NCBI GenBank assembly: GCA_947846985.1
Contig: CANTUZ010000024.1
Location: 2,997,791-3,061,790 of the forward strand
DNA from: Fratercula arctica
Lineage: Eukaryota > Chordata > Aves > Charadriiformes > Alcidae
DNA length: 64,000 nucleotides
Reading direction: 5' to 3'
Shown here: one piece after another, positions 12,368 to 25,500 of the stretch
How positions within the stretch are numbered: position 1 is the first letter of the stretch
Layout: every line of letters begins with the position of its first letter
Position numbers and translations under genes: made by a program
Notes under the pieces: model-generated
What the model saw: the letters and a program-made list of their open reading frames with translations, nothing else
The model's database searches: none
Told to the model about the DNA's origin: nothing

Positions 12368-15300
12368 TCAGTTGATGGGCTCGTACTCGGAGTAGCGTTT
12401 CCTCTGGGCAAAGAGGACCACGCAGCTGCCCACCAGCAGCATGGCCATGGGGGTGCCCAGTGCCACGGCCATGATGGAGATGACGAGGGGGGAGAAGGTG
12501 TCCTTGGGGGGCTGCCCGAAGCCCAGCAGCGCCGACCTGCAGGAGGGGATGAGACAAATCAGCCACGGAGATGGGGATCAGCCGTGTCCCGTGGGTGGAA
12601 TATTGAGGGCTTTCTACCCCGATAGGATCAGACCGAGATTTCTTGGCGGGATCCCACATGGGGCAGGAGAGGGTCTCCCTGACCAGGGAAGGGAATGTGT
12701 CAGTAAACTGCAAAACTCCTTCTATGGAATCATAGGAAAACACAAGACTTTTGGAAGGAGGTAAGTTATTAAACAGAGAAACCCTCCAACCACTTCCCCA
12801 AACCGCAAGTTATTCGTGGTGGGGACAGCATCAATGATGGGACGGCACCATTTCACGTACAATGGACCCCACTCACCAGCTGAGGTAGCGCTTCTCCTGG
12901 TAAACCTTCCCGTCCTCTCCCCCGAAGGAGATGTTGATGGCGCTGACGGTGTAGGTGCTGCCGATGCCCTCCCCGAAGTAGGCGTGGACGATGCTGGACA
13001 TGGGCAGGGTCCAGTTGGCTGCCTGCAGGCCGCGGGACCGGCACTGGATGCTGTCCTCGCGCCTGGGGCTCCGGGAGCCGTAGGCTGTCGCCTTCCACTG
13101 CAGGAAGCTGAGCGTGGCGCTGGCGTTTTGGGACTCGGCTACGAGGGAGAGCGTCTGGCGGAGGGAGAGCGACGGGCGGTGAAGCGAGGGCGGGAGAAGG
13201 TCTTCATGCCGCAGCAGGGAGCCCAGGTTGCCCAGGCTGCTGGCCCCGGATCCCCGTCCCCCTCGTTCCTGCAGCAGGGGACGTCCCCGAGCCCAGCGCT
13301 CCCCCCAGCTCACCTCGAAGATGGTGGGAGTGTACTCGTCGTCGATGGAGCGCGCAGAGCGCAGCTTCTGCACCACCCCCGTCTCCTCCACCGTGGCCAC
13401 CTCCAGCGCAAACCGGGAGCCGTTGCCCCGCGGAGCCACCCCCGCCAGGACAAACTCCACTTTGGAGCTGTTTGCTGTGTGCAGGAGGCTGGGCAGCGGC
13501 CTGTCACGGCCGCCGGCCTCGTAGGCTGTCACCTGCAGGGGACGCAGGTCAGAGGGGACAGCATCAGCAGCAGCGAGGACACCGAGGAGAAATGTTCCCT
13601 CCCCAGAAGGTGCTCTGGACATGACAGTCACTGTGTCCTCCCTACAGCATCCCAGCGCAGCAAACCCCCCCCCGTGCCGGGGACTTACCCGGAACGCCAC
13701 GCTGCCGTTGGAGAAGCTGCCGCTGGGGTCGGTGGCCGGGACACCCGTGAACTCGGCCGTCAGGGCCGTGTGGTTCAGGGTGCGATTGATGCTGTCCCAG
13801 GAGAAGTCAGACAGGTCGTACGTGGGGTAGAAGAGCTCTTCCAGCGTTTTGGCCTCGCTGTACTCAAACACCTAGAGAGAAGGAAGGGGAGAGGGGCCGG
13901 GAGCCACCGGCAGGCGCTGGGGACACCACCGCTCTGTGCTGTGGTCCACTGGGCTGGCACCGTCACCAGCAAGCGGTGGAGACCAAAAAGGAGCTGGCTT
14001 GGCCAAACATCTCAGGCACCATCATAGCTCAAGCCAGAGACAACCAGGGTAGGACACACGAGGGGCCATTTTGCTGCTGCCCAACCTGCTCTGCCCCGAG
14101 CAACCCCTTGTCCTGGTTTGAGCAACACGGGACTAATTTCTCTTCTAACGTTTGGGAAAACTGCACTTTCAGAAGACTCGAGTGTCTGAATGTGTGAAAA
14201 TATTTACTTCAGAGCCAGCTGTGTCGTGTGGGATTCAAGGTCTCGGCGTTTTCGAGCTCCCCAGGTGCGGGGACGAGGAGGAGCGAGACCCGGGCGCTTG
14301 CCCCGAGCTGCCAACGGGGTTATTTCATACCATGAACGGCACATTCCAGAGAAATGAGGAAGTTTGCTGAGGAGTTCTCTCTCTGAGCACTCCTCGCCCC
14401 GGTGCCGCAGCCCTGAGCCCTTCCCTTCCTCCCGCAGCCGCAGCGCTCGCCGGGTCCCACATTTGCTGTCCCTGCTGGGAGTGCCCGGCTTCCTGCTGAG
14501 GGAATGGGCTGGGGACAGTCCTTGGGTGCTTTATATTGGTATCGGGATCAATAGCGGTTCTTCAGTGTCATTGGTGTTAATTATTTAGTCTTATTCTATG
14601 AGATCTGTTTATAATTCAACCCTCAGGTTTCCTTGTTTTTTCCCCAATTCCCCTTCCCGGATGGGGAGGGGTCGTCGGGTAAGAGAATAATTATCTAAAT
14701 GACACTAAATTGTTGTGAGTTCCTCAGACCAGAACACCCCTCTGCCACAGGGCAGCTCTCCCGGAGCGGGGCCGCCTTCCTCGGCGCTACCTTGGTGAAG
14801 ACGACGGCAGCGGAGTAGATGACGCTGCTGGGAGGGTCGATCCAGATGGCGCCCGCAGGAGCCGGGGAGAGCAGCTGGGTCCAGTTGATGCGCAGGACGC
14901 TGCTCCCGCTCGCCGTGGCCACCAGCAGCACCGCGGGGGCACCGATGCTGCTCCAGACGTAGTGCAGGGTGTCAGCGGGCCCCGCCGCCCGCACGTGAAG
15001 CAGGTTGACGGAGGAGTTGTTCCAGCCGGGGTTGTACTGCATCGACACCTGCGGGGGAAGGAGAGGTCTTGGGGGGATTCGGTCCTACCCAGCGTGGGAC
15101 AATTCCAAATTACACAGAATCAGAGAATGGCCAGGGTTGGAAGGGGCCTCTGGAGGTCACCTCGTGCCACCCCCTGCCAGAGCAGGGTCACCCAGAGCAG
15201 GTGGCACAGGGTCGCGTCCAGGCGGGTTCGGAATGTCCCCAGAGAAGGAGACTCCACAGCCTCTCTGGGCAGCCTGGGCCAGGGCTCTGCCACCCTCAGA

Positions 15301-16103
15301 GTAATGTCCCCTGTCCCACTTTGTGCCCGCTGCCCCTTGTCCTGTCCCCGGGCACCACTGGAAGGAGCCCGGCCCCATCCTCTTGCCCCCCGCCCTTTAG
15401 CTCTTGCTGAGCATCGATGAGATCCCTCTCAGCCTGCTCTTCTCCAGGCTGATGCTCCGGTCCCTGGATCATCTCCGCAGCCTCCGCTGGACTCTCTCCA
15501 GCAGTTCCCCGTCCTTCTGGACCTGGGGAGCCCAGAACTGGACCCAGTTCAGGAAACTGGTGGGACGAGGGGACAGGAGCTGCCTCGGTGACGAAGCCCC
15601 GCTGCGCTGTCCCAGCTCGCTCAGCGTTTCACACCCGGCTCTTTCGCAACAGGTTTCCGGCCGCGCAGGGAGCCCCTTCCCCTTCCCCTTCCCCTTCCCC
15701 GCCCGCGCTGCCCCCGCCGGGCCGGGACACGGCGGGGACGGGAGGGACGGCGGCGGCACCGGGACTGTGTCCCCGGCCACGGGTGACCCACGGTGGCAGG
15801 TTCCCCCTCCGAGCCCCGGGGGGGGCAGTCGCTTAGCGCGGGGCTGGGCGACCCGAGGAAGTCCCTCTCCTCCCCGGACCCCGCGCGTTTGGCCCCTGGT
15901 AGCGGCACCACCGGGGGCGGGCGGGCTCCGGCCCCTCCGAGGCTGCCCCGGCCGCCCGCGGGAAGGGAGCGGGACAAGCCCCGGCCCGGGGTCTGGAGCC
16001 CCGGTGCCCTCCGCTCACCTGCCGCCCGCCGCCGCCGCCGCCCCCGGCCCCCCGCCGCCGCCAGCAGCGGCAGCAGCAGGAGGAGGCCGCCGCTCGCCGC
16101 CAT
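12368..16103 (-). CDS. GLMP: GLMP, glycosylated lysosomal membrane protein, six coding exons
   Basis: This is a heavily N-glycosylated type I lysosomal membrane protein and accessory subunit of the transporter MFSD1. Minus-strand coding exons are 16103-16019, 15048-14791, 13871-13689, 13532-13314, 13154-12877 and 12536-12368. Exon 1 gives a clear signal peptide (MAASGGLLLLLPLLAAAGG). Exon 2 contains VSMQYNP and TLHYVWSS; exon 3 FSWDSINRTLN; exon 4 LLHTANS and RSIDDEYTP; exon 5 AYFGEG and YLSW; exon 6 the membrane span (SIMAVALGTPMAMLLVG) and the tail RYSEYEPIN, all as in human GLMP. Many NxS/T sequons are present (NSS, NWT, NRT, NHT, NGS, NAS, NIS). Exons 2-6 join in frame (369 codons with stop). 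Exon 1 is 85 bases long, so its reading frame is one base out of phase with exon 2. The gene start lies about 250 bp from the CCT3 3' end. Confidence 0.93.
14109..14726 (+). mobile_element. LTR-like element, copy 1 (solo LTR, in GLMP intron 2)
   Basis: This 618-bp unit begins TGTCCTGGTTTGAGC and ends CTCA, giving the TG...CA ends of an LTR. It is nearly identical to 18086-18703. Internal landmarks are TTATTTCATACCATGAACGG, a TATA-like TTTATATTGG, and a pyrimidine-rich stretch ending at GGGGAGGGGTCG. The start resembles widespread avian ERVL-class LTRs, so that class is inferred. No coding sequence is present and no target duplication was seen. Confidence 0.7.
15113..15560 (-). mobile_element. 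CR1 LINE, 5'-truncated, in GLMP intron 1
   Basis: The plus strand reads as the reverse complement of a CR1 3' end: cagaatcagagaatggccag, then cacctgctctgggtgaccct-type sequence, then the RERFSLEK-type and QFWAPQVQKD-type coding remnants. It belongs to the same subfamily as the copy at 30749-31098. Confidence 0.85.
15673..15702. repeat. (CCCCTT)n short tandem repeat in GLMP intron 1
   Basis: About five CCCCTT units lie on the plus strand. The transcribed GLMP RNA is the G-rich strand (GGGGAA repeats), which could form a G-quadruplex. Confidence 0.7.
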
Positions 16104-16340
16104 GTTGCGAGCCCACCCGCTCACGTGACCGCTGGACCTCCCCCCCCCCCCCCCTTAAAGGCGCCGCGCCGGAGACTCTTAAAGGAGCCGCCGCCCTCCA
16201 GGAAGATTCCGGGGGCGGAGGCGGCGCCGCGGGGGGTCCCGACCCGCAGCATCGACCTGGCCGGAGCTCCCCGACAGCGCCCGGCCCCGGGGGAGGCTCC
16301 TCCATCACCCCCCGCCCCGCATTAAACACACAAAGAGAGT
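16104..16340 (-). promoter_or_regulatory. GLMP: GLMP promoter between CCT3 3' end and GLMP start
   Basis: The stretch from the GLMP ATG (16103) to the CCT3 poly(A) signal (16353-16358) is only about 250 bp. It is CpG-rich and has a 15-base C run at 16140-16154. No TATA box is seen. It must contain both the CCT3 cleavage site and the GLMP start site. Confidence 0.6.
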
Positions 16341-16352
16341 GAAATGAGACGG

Positions 16353-16358
16353 TTTATT
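16353..16358 (-). terminator. CCT3: CCT3 poly(A) signal
   Basis: TTTATT on the plus strand gives AATAAA on the CCT3 strand, about 217 bases after the stop codon. Confidence 0.75.
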
Positions 16359-16574
16359 GTTGAGGCAAAGGGGGAAAGGGAAGTTACAGTCCAGAAACTT
16401 AAATTAAGCATCAGCATCTCCCCCCAGAGGCACATCAGCCCTTTCCCCACCTTCGTGGTTGGTTTTATTTCAAACTTTTCCCCCGCTCAGCCTCGGCCCA
16501 GGGGGGCTCCATCCCGCTCCTCCCAGCACTGACTCCGGGGTGCTCGGTCCGTCCCAGCGGCGTCGCGGCCCCTC

Positions 16575-19500
16575 TCACTCCTGGGCCGGCTCCGGCGCCG
16601 CCGGCTGCTTGCTCTGCTCATCGCCCTTCTTTTTGTGCCCCGAAACGATGTCATCGATGCGGAGGAGGAGAACCGCGGTCTGTGGAGAAAGCCCGTGCCC
16701 AGCTCTAGTCAGAAGCTCGGCCCAAATAAAATACAATCTACGCAGCTTTCACACCAAAGCATCTGCCTTAAGTAATAATAATTAAATTATTTGCGCCCCA
16801 CAGCAGCGTGGAAAAGACGCGCTGCCCCTCGCAGGAGCAGTCAGTGGCTCTGACACCTGGCAGGGACGCCCCGTGGAAAAGGGGACACCGATTATTTCCA
16901 GAGCGGGACACAGCATCCCTCGGAGCGATCGCTTTTGATCCGACACCAGCGAGCGAACGCTCAGAACGGGATCTCCGAGCAGCGGCGGGCGGCTGGGGCA
17001 CGGCCGCCCCGAGGAGCCAAAGGGCAGGAGCCCTCAGGGTCACTAATGGGATTCCAGCACGCTGCTGGCACCTGGGTCACGGCTCCGGAGCAGCCCGTCC
17101 TCGTGGGACTAACGAGTCCGCAGAGAAAGAGGTGGGATGGCACGTGTCACATTTTGGCCACAGGATCAAAGATCAACCCCTTGGAAAGGCCGAGCCGGGG
17201 GCTCCCGCGGGTGCCGCGTCCCCTCATCGTCACACGCACACGGGGCTGGGGCAAGCGCCGCAAACAGCCCAGTGCACGACCAGTGACGTTCCCCCCTCCC
17301 ATGAGAGACCCTCCGGAGGCTCTGAAGTCCCGTCCCCCCGTCTCCTCACCTCCACCGCCGTTTTGTAGGTCTGCAGTTTGACCGCCAAAGGCTCCCAGAT
17401 CCCCAGGTCCTTCATATCAACTAAGGCTCCGCTCTCGCCGTTCACTCCCCACGTCTGGCTGCCTTCTTGGGTGTGTTTCGCCTGGAAGCGGAAAGACAGG
17501 TCACCACCAGCGGAGTAAAACATCAAATTCACCAGCTGGAAACCCAAACTGAGCACGGGCGCAGGAAAACAGGAAAAGGTCATTAGAATTTTCTCAGTTT
17601 TGGAGTTTGTACTAGAGCATGTGACCGAGCACCACCTGAAACACTTCATTTTATCCGAAGTTGGACTGGGAGATTCTCTCTCTCGTGCCATCCAATCTAA
17701 TCTCAAAGGAAGATTTTGATTTTGGTTTTGTTTTTAAACTCTGGTACCTCAAAACAAGCTACTGAATTCACACAATCACAGAAGGGCGTGGGTTGGGAAG
17801 GATCGTAACGATCATCTCGTTCCAACCCCCTTCCATGGGCAGGGACACCTCCCGCTAAGACCACCATGAAAATTCCATTTTCATACTTTCAAATTTGGCA
17901 CAAAACTTCAGTAAAAACGGCTGCAGCCCAGCCAATGAAACAAAGCCCAACAGCGGGTCAATCACCTTCAACGGAGCAGTTCAACGCAGGCTTCCTTTAA
18001 CGTAAAAGCAGCTGCTGAAGAGCTGCACCATCACCGGCCTGAGAAGCTGCACTGCTACGGAAGGATGATCCGTCCGAGGGGTGGGTGTCCTGGTTTGAGC
18101 AACACGGGACTAATTTCTCTTCTAACGCTTGGGGAAACTGCACTTTCAGAAGACTCTTGCGTCTGAATTTGTGAAAATATTTACTTCAGAGCCAGCTGTG
18201 TCGTGTGGGATTCAAGGTCTCGGCGTTTTCAAGCTCCCCAGGTGCGGGGACGAGGAGGAGCGAGACCCGGGCGCTTGCCCCGAGCTGCCAACGGGGTTAT
18301 TTCATACCATGAACGGCACATTCCAGGGAAATTAGGAAGTTTGCTGAGGAGTTCTCTCTCTGAGCACTCCTCGCCCCGGTGCCGCAGCCCTGAGCCCTTC
18401 CCTTCCTCCCGCAGCCGCAGCGCTCGCCGGGTCCCACATTTGCTGTCCCTGCTGGGAGTGCCCGGCTTCCTGCTGAGGGAATGGGCTGGGGACAGTCCTT
18501 GGGTGCTTTATATTGGTATCGGGATCAATAACGGTTCTTCAGTGTCATTGGTGTTAATCACTTAGTCTTATTTTATGAGATCTGTTTATAATTCAACCCT
18601 CAGGTTTCCTTGTTTTTTCCCCAATTCCCTTTCCCAGGTGGGGAGGGGTCGTCGGGTAAGAGAATAATTATCTAAATGACACTAAATTGTTGTGGGCTCC
18701 TCAACCCATCACAGCAGGACACGGCAGGAAGGGGCTGACCCTCTTCGGGTGACCCCCCAGCCCTGCAGCTCACCCTGAGCGAAGTCAGCACGCGGATGGT
18801 ACTCGCACCGCAGTTCTGGATCAGCGTTCGGGGAATGACTTCCAGAGCCTGGGCCACCGCCCGGTAGGGCCACTGCTCCACACCCGTCATGCCTTTGGAC
18901 TTCTCCGTCAGCGCGTGGGAAACGGCCATTTCGGTGGCCCCCCCTCCTGGGACCAGCTGCGGGTCGATGAGGACATTGCGACACACCTGCATGGCATCCT
19001 GAAGGTTGCGCTCGACCTCCTGCAACAGCAGAAAAGCAGGGATTTATTGGTTGCGGGAACTGTAGCAAACCGCCAGCTGAAACCACAGCCCACGCTCTGC
19101 CGCGCCAGGCCCCGGAGTATCTCGAGCTGGAAGGGACCCATAAGGAACATTGAGTCCAACTCCCAGCAAACACAAAACTCCTGAAATCATAGAATCACAG
19201 AATGGTTTGGGCTGGAAGGGACCTTGAAGACCATCCCACCCCCTGCCCTGGGCAGGGACACCTCCCACCAGCCCAGGTTGCTCCAAGCCCCGTCCAACCT
19301 GGCCTTGAACCCCTCCAGGGATGGGGCAGCCACAGCTTCTCGGGGCAACCTGGGCCAGGGGCTCACCCCCCTCGGAATAAGGAATTTCTTCCTCACATCT
19401 CATCTAAATCTCCGCTCTTCAGGTTAAAACCCTTCCCCCTCGTCCCACGGCTCCCCTCCCTGCTCCAGAGTCCCTCCCCAGCTTTCCCGGAGCCCCTTTA

Positions 19501-22500
19501 GGGCCTGGCAGGGGCTGGAAGGTCTCCCCGGAGCCTTCTCTTCTCCAGGCTGACCCCCCCCAGCTCTCTCAGCCTGTCCCCACAGCAGAGGGGCTCCAGC
19601 CCCCCCAGCATCTCCGGGGCCTCCTCTGGACCTGTTAAGGTTCCACTGATTTTATTGATGTCCCAGGCAAGTGGGATTTTAAGCATGTAAGAAACATGCA
19701 TTTTTGACACAAAGACCCTCTTTATGGCCAACGCAGGGGGAGCTGAGTAACTTCCTATCCAAATCCTTCCTCTAGCAGAGCAGCACAACCATTTTTCTTC
19801 CTCCCAGTGATGGCAGACGTCCCATCTGCACCAAGTCTAATCATATGTAATATTTTCACTGTTCCATTTTCAACATGTTTTCTCACTTCTTCAAACAAGC
19901 TTAAGACAGTGACAGTAGGACACAATGGCCATTTCCTCATTTATAGCATTTTTTTTTTTCCCCACCCCAATCGCTGGCCAAACAAAAACCACTCCACGGT
20001 GCAGCGTCAATAGCAACGGAGCTTTCTTTAGTCGTATCAAAACGCATGTGTCAGAAACTTAATCTGTGATGAAATATTTCTGTTCCAAGACACTTCTTAC
20101 TCATTTTTGTGTACAAGTTTTTGCCTTTGCTGTACGCAGCCCACAAGATAGAAATTCTTTGGCGCTCCAGAACCCAGAGGAAACTCGCACTTACTTCATT
20201 TGCGCGCAACGGCTGCTCAAAGGGAAGCAATGACTTAGTGACATCAAGAAGGTGGCCAGGACAGGAGGGGAAGCAGAACGTGTAATAACTTACTGCCAGG
20301 ATTTCCTTGCTGGCTCCACGCAGAATGATAGTGCAAGCCTTGGGGTCTTTGCAGTCGGTGATGAAGGCAAAATACTCATCTCCTATTTTTTTAACTTCAA
20401 AAAGCCTGGCTCCAGTTCCCACGTCCTCCTCCCGCAGCTCGTCTGTGCGACTGACGATGCGAGCCCCGCAGGCCCTAGCACACAGGTAACAGCCCAGTGA
20501 GACGCTCACAAAGAAGAACTTGGCGGAAAGGGCGAGACAAGAATGAAAAATTCGTGCCACCGAGAGCAAAAAAGAGCTCCGGCGAGGAGACGGCGCTTAC
20601 CTGGCGATCCTGTTGTTGTCCGTCTTTCTCACTCTGCGGATCGCAGTGATGTTTGCTCTCATCAGGTAGTGCTGGGCCAAGTCTGAAATCGGGTTTGGAC
20701 AATTTTATTGATGAATCAGCTGTATCATGACAAACTTTATGTGTCTTTTTAAAGTTAAAAAGGGTTCTGGAAAGAAAAACCTAAATGTAGCTTCTTAAAC
20801 CAAGCTGCAAGGCACGATTCCAGTGCAGCTTTCCGTAGTTTGCTAGACTCATCCTCACTTATATTTTCGTATTGTTTCCAAATGCTGGAAAAGCAAAGTA
20901 TTATTCTAAGTGTCCACATTCACAGAACAATCTCAAGAACCCACTTCGATGCCTGCAATGTAGAACTGTTTGCTAGAAAGCTAAAACACAAACCAAAACC
21001 AGGGTCAAAATCAGGTTTGTGGGGTTTTAGTGATGTTTGATTTGGGTTTTTTTTTCAATTTAAAGTTGCTGACCAGCGCGTTTAACACAGCACAAACCTT
21101 ATTAGGTGAATTCAACACAAAGAAGGATCACACGTGTTATTACCAGAAATCCCTTTTTCTGTGATGACCAGATCCGGCTTGACTCTCATGAGATCCTCAC
21201 AAATCTGCTGAATGTACTCTTCCTCCATCTGCAGGATGCGGGCAAAGTCTTCCTCCCGCGTTATTTCAATATCGGTCTGCACAGAAAGAGGTGTCAGTGC
21301 CTTGCTGTGTTCCTCCCGCCCCGTCACCGAGTTACACACAGATCCCCCAGCCTGAGTGATCTTAACTCCTCCAATATTGCCTGGGACAAGTTGTTAAGGA
21401 CAACGACACCGCGAAAAACACTGATCAAATAAACGGTGACGCTGTGTCAGTTTCACGTTAGCGTTAATTAAAGCGCAGAAATATTTCTTTGACTCTTGAC
21501 CATCACTTAAGAGACACAAATCACTGCAGCTGCTTCAGAACTGAGGCTACAGCGCTTTGCCTCCCTATTTTTCTACCTTTTCCTCCACCAGGGTACTGAC
21601 CCCACGGCAGAATTAGCCTAGACATGCAAACGGTCTCTGAAAGGCAGAACACGAGAACCTTTTGCCACTCGTGCTTTTAACTATCGATCTGGATTTGTTC
21701 ACTTTAAAGCAAAAGCTGCAGGCATCTCTAACAGGACGTGCTTTACCTGGCTCTCTCCTTTCTTGTACTCTAGGGAACAATCCAGAAGGACGATGCGGGG
21801 ATTCTTAATAAGGCGCCGCATCCTGGGATGAGTCACGTCTTTATTCACCATGATTCCACGCAACACACACGAGTCTTCACTAAAACCACCTGGAATCTGA
21901 CAGACATAAGAAAGGGGGAAAATGAGACAAATCAGTCTACTCCACGAAAACCTGTATATCTGGCGCTTGTGAAACGATCCATCCCAGGTACGGAGAAGGG
22001 AAAACTCTCCCAAGTAACCGTGATGCATCCAGCTGACAATCTGAGTTCATTTTCTGAGCACGCTGGTTTAGATTAAGTGGAAAGCCGTGGAAGAACTTGA
22101 GAAAGTGCTCACATCTCATTGCCTGACAACACGTGCTTAGAAATGGAAACCGAAACAACTTAAACAATCTTTTTGACAAATATTCGAAAAGAGTTGAAAT
22201 AACTGCCCCTGTCCTCACTGCAAACCAGCAAGGCTGACGGCACTAAAAGATCTTCAAGGGTTGTGTTTGTGAGCTGCAGCGCAGAATTCCCACAGCATCC
22301 CAGGAACAACTAGCGCAGAATGAGAAAGGGGCACAGAGATAGGAAACAGTTCAGGACATACTCACTTTTTCTACTTTTGCGTATTTTTTAATATCGATTT
22401 CCTTTCTGCCATTTTCTTCAAACTCCACTGTCTTAACAGCATCAAGAGCAATGCTACAGGCCAAGTCAGCCCAGCGGTTTATCGCCTTGGTATTTATAGC

Positions 22501-25500
22501 ACTCTTTATTATTTTAAGCATCATCTCTTTGTTGTTCACGTCCACTGGAGTGCTGACACAAAGGAAAAACCAAGCAGTAAATTGAGTATTACTCCAGGCT
22601 ACAATCTATTCATAATCCCATTGAGTCCCTCCCCAATTATACTAAGATATTAAGTTGTATTTTACTAACATGATTCCCTGAAGAATGATCTTTAAGCAGT
22701 ACAGAAACCTCATATCCCTTCTCTCTGTCTCCCGCCAGCCCACACTTACCCAATTTTCTTTAGAATACTGATCATGTCATCCAGAGCCTTACGATAAGCC
22801 CCAATGATCACAGTTGGGTGCATCTGCTGCTCAAGGAAGTGTTCGGCCACAGAGAGCATCTCTCCAGCTAAAAAAAAAAAAAAACAAATCCAAAATAACC
22901 CAAAAAATCCACCAAAATTCCCCAGATAAGTTAGTACAACAATCAAGAGTCAAGACAGGAGAACAGTGTACCAGATAAAAAGTATCTGCTATCCACAGAG
23001 AGCTCTAACGTCATCTATACCTGTCTTTATACTTAATTCTGCTTATCTTGGGGAAAAAACACAACTTGCCAAAGCACGGAGCTGATCACCTAAGGGTCTA
23101 ATGAACCTAGCATTCTCTTCCACAGTAAGAAAAGGATCAGTTTCAGGGTTGCTAAATAACAAATATCTGTCTCGTTAAGGCATACTTACTGGCCTTTGAT
23201 GAGCAAAGAGGGTGAACTTCAGCCTTCACCCATTTATAAAAAAGTATGCCTTATTAACTCTCCTTACCAAGGATAATTACAGATGTGGTCCCATCTCCAA
23301 CTTCTTCATCTTGAGTACGGCTGATCTCAATCATTGATTTTGCAGCTGGATGCTGGACTTGAATCTGTAGAGGAGTGAGGGGTACGGTTTTGTTTCAGAA
23401 TATTGATGCTGAAACTTCTTGCATCACTCAATGGAACAAATACCGCACCTTTTAAACAGCCAAAGGCATTCTGCTCAACTATAGCAAAGATTTTTCTTAC
23501 TTTTTGTGACTGAAAATAAGCCCTGGTATTTCCCAATATTGTGTCTCCCACAGTTTTTCAGGCATTACGATTTTTGTGATGTTGTTTCACTTGCACCAGA
23601 AAGACAACAATGATTTCTTGGTCTAATTATTTGGCATCTACTCGTAAGGTTTTGATGCAAGCAATTATAGCTACAATTACCATAGAATTTACACCAGTAT
23701 TGTAAAATCTCCATGAAAACCTACCACCCTGGGATCAAACCTAGATTTCCGAGGAGGAAGAGAATTTGCTGGAAATATTTAATTCCTCCCCAGTAAGCAG
23801 CCTTCTCGGTACTGCTGTTTAGTACTTGGTGGCTCTCAAGACAGAAGATAAAATACCACAGTTCCATCGGCAGCAATGTAACCGTATCCTGGTAGATTCC
23901 GACTCGCACGTTAAGCAAGACAAACCTTAAGGAGAAACTTACCTCTCTAAGAATAGCATTGCCATCGTTGGTCATCACAATCCCACCCATGGGGTCCAAA
24001 AGCATCTGCAACCAAAGAAAACCCACAATATTTGCACTGACCTGTAATACGTGCAGAGTTTCTCATCAGTATATGCAGCACAGGTCTTGCAGCAAAAGGT
24101 CTTACCTTCATCATCGCTCTTGGTCCCAAACATGTTCGGATAATGTCAGCAATAGTCTAGGAGGAACAAAAGGAATCAGGCAACGCAGGAGGGCATCGGA
24201 AGTCTAAAAACCCCACAGTCTATAGAAAACAAGCAGCCACGGCAAAATTTAAGTGACCAAATGACCCTGCAGTTGCTTAGATGCAGCAGAAGTTAAGAAT
24301 TGTGAGGGAACAAGAACACAGGGGTTATAAGAGCACTGGCACCACACTAAATTAACTAAATCAGATATCAAAACTTACACACTTCCAGATTTTGCAGAGA
24401 AAGAGGCTTTTGTGGGTTAAACCCCTCCACGTTCAGTTACACTGCACCTGTTACTTGGACACTGAAAATTCATTTGCTATGCTCCTTCTACTCTGGATTC
24501 ATACAAACTAGAGAAAACATGCTTCAGATCCAGTTTTCCCTCTTAAATATATAAATACATATAAATATATATATATGTAAACACACACTATCAAAGAAAA
24601 AAAAAAAGAATCAAAATAGCCTGACATGAGAATATGGTACCTTAGCAGCAGTGATGTTTCCAGTCTGGACTTTTCTTCCAGACTCGCGTTTCACATTCTG
24701 ACCTAATGCACATAGGAAAAAAAAAAAAAAAAATTAAAGTACAAATATAACTTTAATCTGATCTTACTAAGAAGTCCAAGCCTGAAACAGCGATACTGAC
24801 AGTGCCTCAAAAATACCCTCTGTCCCACACATTTGATACATGACCAGTTCTAAATTAAGTTTACAATATAAATACCACAGTCGCTGCAAGAAAGGATATT
24901 CGTAGAAAAGCGTCAGTGGAAAGCCACGTTCTTTATTATAACAGAATTCCTGATTAGCATCATAATTCAAACGAGAAAAAACTTCGCAATCCTGAAATAT
25001 AAACTACTGTCCCAAGAAAATCAAACAGTGGTCACTCACTACCATCTGCAGGATCCCACAAAGCCTAGGAACTGCTGCACTGTAGTTTTCAGTCAAAACC
25101 GGTTACAGATACTCATGCATAGTAAGTTAAACATTGGTTTAAAAATAGCGAGGTGGGGGCTGGTCTCTTCTCCCATGTAATAAGCGACAGGACAAGAGGA
25201 AATGGCCTCAAGTTGCGCCGGGGGAGGTTTAGGATGGATATTAGGAAAAATTTCTTCACAGAAAGGGTTGTCAAGCACTGGAAGAGGCTGCCCAGGGCAG
25301 TGGTGGAGTCGCCATCCCTGGAGGTGTTTAAAAGCCGGGCAGACGCGGTGCTGAGGGACGTGGGTCAGTGGGGGTTTGGGCAGCATCAGGTTAATGGTTG
25401 GACTCGATGATCTGAAAGGTCCCTTCCAACCGTGACCATTCTGCGATTCTACAGTCAATGGCACTCAGCCTTTGGCACACCAGGGTGAGCAGCCACTGCC

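Noticed and set aside
12816..14027. 403-codon plus-strand open frame
   Set aside because: It lies antisense across GLMP exons 3-5 and their introns; GLMP is supported by homology and splice sites, so this is a GC-rich shadow.
14109..18703. One provirus with two LTRs
   Set aside because: The sequence between the LTR copies is GLMP and CCT3 host exons and introns with no retroviral genes, so they are separate solo elements.
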